64,000 bases of DNA from Sphingobium sp. D43FB (GTDB lineage Bacteria; Pseudomonadota; Alphaproteobacteria; Sphingomonadales; Sphingomonadaceae), in NCBI RefSeq assembly GCF_002312805.1, contig NZ_NMUA01000016.1:43786-107785 (forward strand), written 5' to 3'. The notes under the pieces are model-generated. The model was not told where the DNA came from. It saw nothing but the letters and a program-made list of their open reading frames with translations, and did no database searches. The first letter of the stretch is position 1. Every line of letters starts with the position of its first letter. Position numbers and translations under genes: made by a program. Of this stretch, positions 61,373-64,000 are shown piece by piece.

Positions 61373-62104
61373 ATGAGTGCGAAATCATCTGATCAGGACG
61401 GCACTGGCAGCCCTCTCATCATCCTTCCGGGGCTGATGTGCGATTCGCGCATGTTCGGCGCGACGCTCAGCGCGTTCCCAGACAGCCGCGCGATCGACGG
61501 CTATTATGGCGGTGCGGACCGGATCGAGGCGATGGCCGACTATGCGTTGGCGCATATGCCCGCGCGCGTGGCGCTGCTCGGCCATTCGATGGGCGCGCGG
61601 ATAGCGCTGGAAGTGGTGCGCAAGGCCCCCGAACGGATCGAGCGGCTGGCGTTGGTCGATACCGGCGTTCACACGCCCAAGTCCGGCGAGCGCGAAGGCC
61701 GCTATGCGCTTCGCGACCTTGGCCGGACGCAGGGCATGACCGCGCTGGTGGCGCAATGGCTACCGCCGATGCTCGGCTTTGCGGGACTGCGCAACGAAGC
61801 GCTGATGGACAGCCTCTATGCCATGACCGTGTCGGCGGGCTTGCCCGTGTTCGAAGCGCAGATCGAAGCCTTGCTTAACCGCCCGTCGGTCGATGCCCTG
61901 CTGCCGACCATCGCCTGCCCGACCTTCGCCATGGTCGGGCGACAGGATCAATGGTCGCCGGTCGCCCAGCATGAAGCGATCGTCGCCGCCATTCCCGGCG
62001 CGCAACTGCGCGTCGTCGAAGGGGCGGGCCATATGATGCCCGCCGAAGCGCCCGAAGCCTTCAACCAGATATTGCGGGAATGGCTGTCATGGCCGCCTGC
62101 ATGA
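61373..62104 (+). CDS. Alpha/beta hydrolase
   Basis: A 243-residue alpha/beta hydrolase: LPGLMCDSRMFGA, nucleophile elbow GHSMGARIALEVV, acid region VGRQDQWSP and histidine in GAGHMMPAEAPEAF. Ester or lactone hydrolysis is likely; methyl-ester or aromatic lactone substrates would fit the neighbours. The ribosome site is weak. It precedes ligM on the same strand by 43 bases. Confidence 0.85.
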   Translation: MSAKSSDQDGTGSPLIILPGLMCDSRMFGATLSAFPDSRAIDGYYGGADRIEAMADYALAHMPARVALLGHSMGARIALEVVRKAPERIERLALVDTGVHTPKSGEREGRYALRDLGRTQGMTALVAQWLPPMLGFAGLRNEALMDSLYAMTVSAGLPVFEAQIEALLNRPSVDALLPTIACPTFAMVGRQDQWSPVAQHEAIVAAIPGAQLRVVEGAGHMMPAEAPEAFNQILREWLSWPPA

Positions 62105-62147
62105 GTGACGATTTCAGTATGTTTTCCGTGTCTAAGGAGAGAATGGA

Positions 62148-63548
62148 ATGAGTGGTAAATCCCTGCAGCAACTGCTCGACGAAAAGGGCGACATCGTCGA
62201 ATTCCTGCGCAACCAGCAGGTCGGTCCGAACGCCTATCCGGGCGTGCCTGGCGAATATAGCAACTGGCGCGACGAACAGCGCAGCTGGGCGGAAAGCTCG
62301 GTCCTGTTCAACCAGAGCTTCCACATGGTCGACCTGCTCGTCACCGGCCCCGGCGCGTTCGACATGCTGTCCTACCTCGCCCCCAACAGCTTCAAGGGCT
62401 TCGTGCCGAACCGCGCCAAGCAGTTCGCCCCCGTCACGCCCGAAGGCTATGTGATCGGCGACGTCATCCTATTCTATCTGGAAGAAGAAAAGTTCGAACT
62501 GGTCGGCCGCGCACCGTCGATCGAATGGGTCGAATATTGGGCCTCGACCGGCAAGTGGGACGTCAAGGTGGAACGCGACGAGCGCACCATCGCCCGTCCG
62601 CTCGACCAGCAGGGCTATCGCCGCAATTATCGCTTCCAGCTGCAAGGCCCCAACGCCATGCCGGTGCTGGAAAAGGCGATGGGCGAAACCCCGCCGGACC
62701 TCAAATTCTTCCACATGGCACCGATCATGATCGCCGGCGTCGAAGTGCGCGCGCTGCGTCACGGCATGGCCGGCCAGCCGGGTTATGAGCTGTTTGGTCC
62801 CTGGAAGGATTATGACACCGTTCGCAATGCGCTGATCGAAGCGGGCAAGGATTATGGCCTGACGCTGTGCGGTGGCCGTACCTATTCGTCCAACACGCTG
62901 GAATCCGGCTGGATCCCCTCGCCGCTGCCCGCCACCTACACCGGCGAAGGCTCCAAGGCGTTCCGCGAATGGGCGAGCGAGAACAGCTATGAAGGCAAAT
63001 GTTCGCTCGGCGGCAGCTTCGTCTCCGACAATATCGAGGATTATTACCTCAACCCGTGGGAGCTGGGCTATGGCATCATGGTCAAGTTCGACCATGACTT
63101 CATCGGCCGCGAAGCGCTGGAAAAGATCAAGGATCAGCCCCACCGCCGCAAGGTGACGCTGGCACTCGACAATGAGGATATCGTCCGCGTCATGAGCTCG
63201 ATGCTCCAGACCGGCGACAAGGCCAAGTTCCTGGAATTCCCCAGCGCCGTCTATTGCATGCATCCCTATGATGCGGTGCTCAAGGACGGCAAGACGGTCG
63301 GCTTGTCCACCTGGATCGGCTACACCATCAACGCCGGTCGCTTCCTGGCGCTGGCGATGGTCGATGCCGAGGTCGCCGAGCCCGGCACTGAAGTCACCCT
63401 GCTCTGGGGCGAACCCGATGGCGGCACGTCCAAGCCCACCGTCGAACGCCACGTCCAGACCGAAATCAAGGCGATCGTCTCCTCGGTCCCCTATTCGGAA
63501 GCCGCGCGCGACAATTATGCCGACGGCTGGCGCACCAAGAACGCCTGA
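62148..63548 (+). CDS. ligM: THF-dependent aromatic O-demethylase (LigM/DesA type)
   Basis: A 466-residue GcvT-fold methyltransferase that moves the O-methyl group of vanillate, 3-O-methylgallate or syringate to THF. It is close in size to LigM (471 aa) and DesA of SYK-6. As I recall, R122 and Y247 are key in LigM; here R121 (FELVGRAPSI) and Y246 (CGGRTYSSNT) sit at the same offset, as do Y30 and H59. Which substrate it takes (vanillate or syringate) cannot be told by eye. GGAGAG precedes the ATG. Confidence 0.88.
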   Translation: MSGKSLQQLLDEKGDIVEFLRNQQVGPNAYPGVPGEYSNWRDEQRSWAESSVLFNQSFHMVDLLVTGPGAFDMLSYLAPNSFKGFVPNRAKQFAPVTPEGYVIGDVILFYLEEEKFELVGRAPSIEWVEYWASTGKWDVKVERDERTIARPLDQQGYRRNYRFQLQGPNAMPVLEKAMGETPPDLKFFHMAPIMIAGVEVRALRHGMAGQPGYELFGPWKDYDTVRNALIEAGKDYGLTLCGGRTYSSNTLESGWIPSPLPATYTGEGSKAFREWASENSYEGKCSLGGSFVSDNIEDYYLNPWELGYGIMVKFDHDFIGREALEKIKDQPHRRKVTLALDNEDIVRVMSSMLQTGDKAKFLEFPSAVYCMHPYDAVLKDGKTVGLSTWIGYTINAGRFLALAMVDAEVAEPGTEVTLLWGEPDGGTSKPTVERHVQTEIKAIVSSVPYSEAARDNYADGWRTKNA

Positions 63549-63570
63549 TCGCTTTTCCTGAGCGGGAAGC

Positions 63571-63607
63571 AACGGGGGATGCCGCAAGGCGTCCCCCGTT
63601 TTCGTTT
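63571..63607 (+). terminator. Rho-independent terminator of ligM
   Basis: AACGGGGGATGCC pairs with GGCGTCCCCCGTT (13 bp, one G-T wobble) around a GCAA tetraloop, followed by TTCGTTT. It lies 23 bases past the demethylase stop. Confidence 0.92.
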
Positions 63608-63639
63608 GGGGTGGCGAAACCCTGGACCACCGCGATGGC

Positions 63640-64000
63640 TGACCCTAACCGAGCATAGTTGCTGCAGCTGCCAGGTGAAGTAGCCCCCAAAATCGCCTGA
63701 CAGACCCTCACACTTATGGAAGTGTGATGCATATGCCTGACCGTATGACTGGAACATATGACCACGTAGAGGTCATTACCTCGGTGCAGCGCCGTCGGCG
63801 CTGGACGCCCGAGGAGAAGATTCGCATCGTTGAGGAGACCTATTTGCCGGGGAACTCGGTGTCGCTGGTCGCCCGCCGCCATGGCATCGCGGGCAACCAG
63901 CTATTCACCTGGCGACGGCTGATGACTCAGGGCGCACTCACAGCCGCTGCGGCCGGCGAGGAAGTTGTGGCCGCATCCGACTACCGCGCGCTTGAGGCGC
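63640..64000 (+). mobile_element. Left end of an IS3-family insertion sequence, cut by the window
   Basis: From about 63640 the sequence begins with TGACCCTAACC, a plausible left inverted-repeat tip, 33 bases beyond the ligM terminator, and runs into an IS3-type orfA. The right end lies outside the window, so target duplication and the exact border cannot be checked. Confidence 0.6.
63733..64000 (+). CDS. IS3-family transposase OrfA (partial)
   Basis: The N-terminal 89 residues of a small helix-turn-helix transposase subunit: WTPEEKIRIVEETYLPGNSV, VARRHGIAGNQLFTWRRL. This is the OrfA type of IS3 elements of the IS2-like group, in which OrfA frameshifts into OrfB. An ATG at 63727 is also in frame. 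The gene runs off the window end. Confidence 0.8.
   Translation, partial: MPDRMTGTYDHVEVITSVQRRRRWTPEEKIRIVEETYLPGNSVSLVARRHGIAGNQLFTWRRLMTQGALTAAAAGEEVVAASDYRALEA

Noticed and set aside
61344..61375. Possible further copy of the MarR operator before the hydrolase/ligM genes
   Set aside because: Only short AT-rich palindromes occur; no ATTGT-N11-ACAAT arms.

Overview
The window looks like part of a high-GC sphingomonad replicon (Sphingobium/Novosphingobium type). It opens with a leftward parA-parB-repA module whose RPA-family initiator is the sphingomonad plasmid/chromid type, and it carries genes usually regarded as chromosomal (folE, folD, metF-type, purU, a tesA/ybbAP-type locus). A chromid or second chromosome is therefore more likely than a small plasmid. 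That assignment is an inference from gene content. No tRNA, rRNA or CRISPR array was seen.

Layout. 1-4500: replication and partition, with a 16-bp repeat family beside repA. 4501-8930: SnoaL-like/SDR/SnoaL-like genes facing a hotdog (FAS1-type) dehydratase and a Gfo/Idh/MocA oxidoreductase. 8923-12855: SGNH esterase divergent from an FtsX-type ABC exporter (tesA/ybbA/ybbP arrangement). 13763-20150: a copper-resistance island with copC-copD on one side and, on the other, an anti-sigma/CnrX-like sensor/ECF-sigma trio followed by copA, copB and a second copB-like gene. 20168-28997: nitrogen/dicarboxylate catabolism (M20 amidohydrolase, Lrp regulator, class III aminotransferase, tartrate/D-malate-type dehydrogenase, two aldehyde dehydrogenases, double GNAT). 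29059-30758: DCC protein and ABC1 kinase. 30849-37340: signalling and light-related block: a hybrid histidine kinase with an N-terminal ParD-like ribbon-helix-helix, a LOV-LuxR photoreceptor regulator, folE, a renalase-like flavoprotein, DUF3429, SDR and DUF2256. 37360-47259: a nine-gene, tightly overlapping leftward operon coupling a peptide/opine-type ABC importer to a three-subunit opine-oxidase-like enzyme, a PuuB-like oxidase and a HAD hydrolase. 47499-52199: 2-hydroxyacid dehydrogenase, TonB-dependent receptor and DUF1624 membrane acyltransferase. 52513-58120: aldehyde dehydrogenase, MarR regulator, NDP-forming acyl-CoA synthetase (FerA-like) and AAHS-type transporter, tied together by three copies of an ATTGT-N11-ACAAT palindrome. 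58305-63548: folB, folD, purU and metF transcribed left, with an alpha/beta hydrolase and a LigM/DesA-type O-demethylase transcribed right. 63640-end: the left part of an IS3-family element cut by the window edge.

How the genes work together. The last 12 kb reads as a lignin-aromatic module: uptake (AAHS transporter), CoA activation (FerA-like), aldehyde oxidation, and THF-dependent O-demethylation with a full route to return the methyl group (5-methyl-THF, methylene-THF, formyl-THF, then formate plus THF through MetF, FolD and PurU). The copper island combines periplasmic/outer-membrane detoxification with its own transmembrane sigma-factor sensing system. Hairpin repeats of two families sit in several intergenic gaps.
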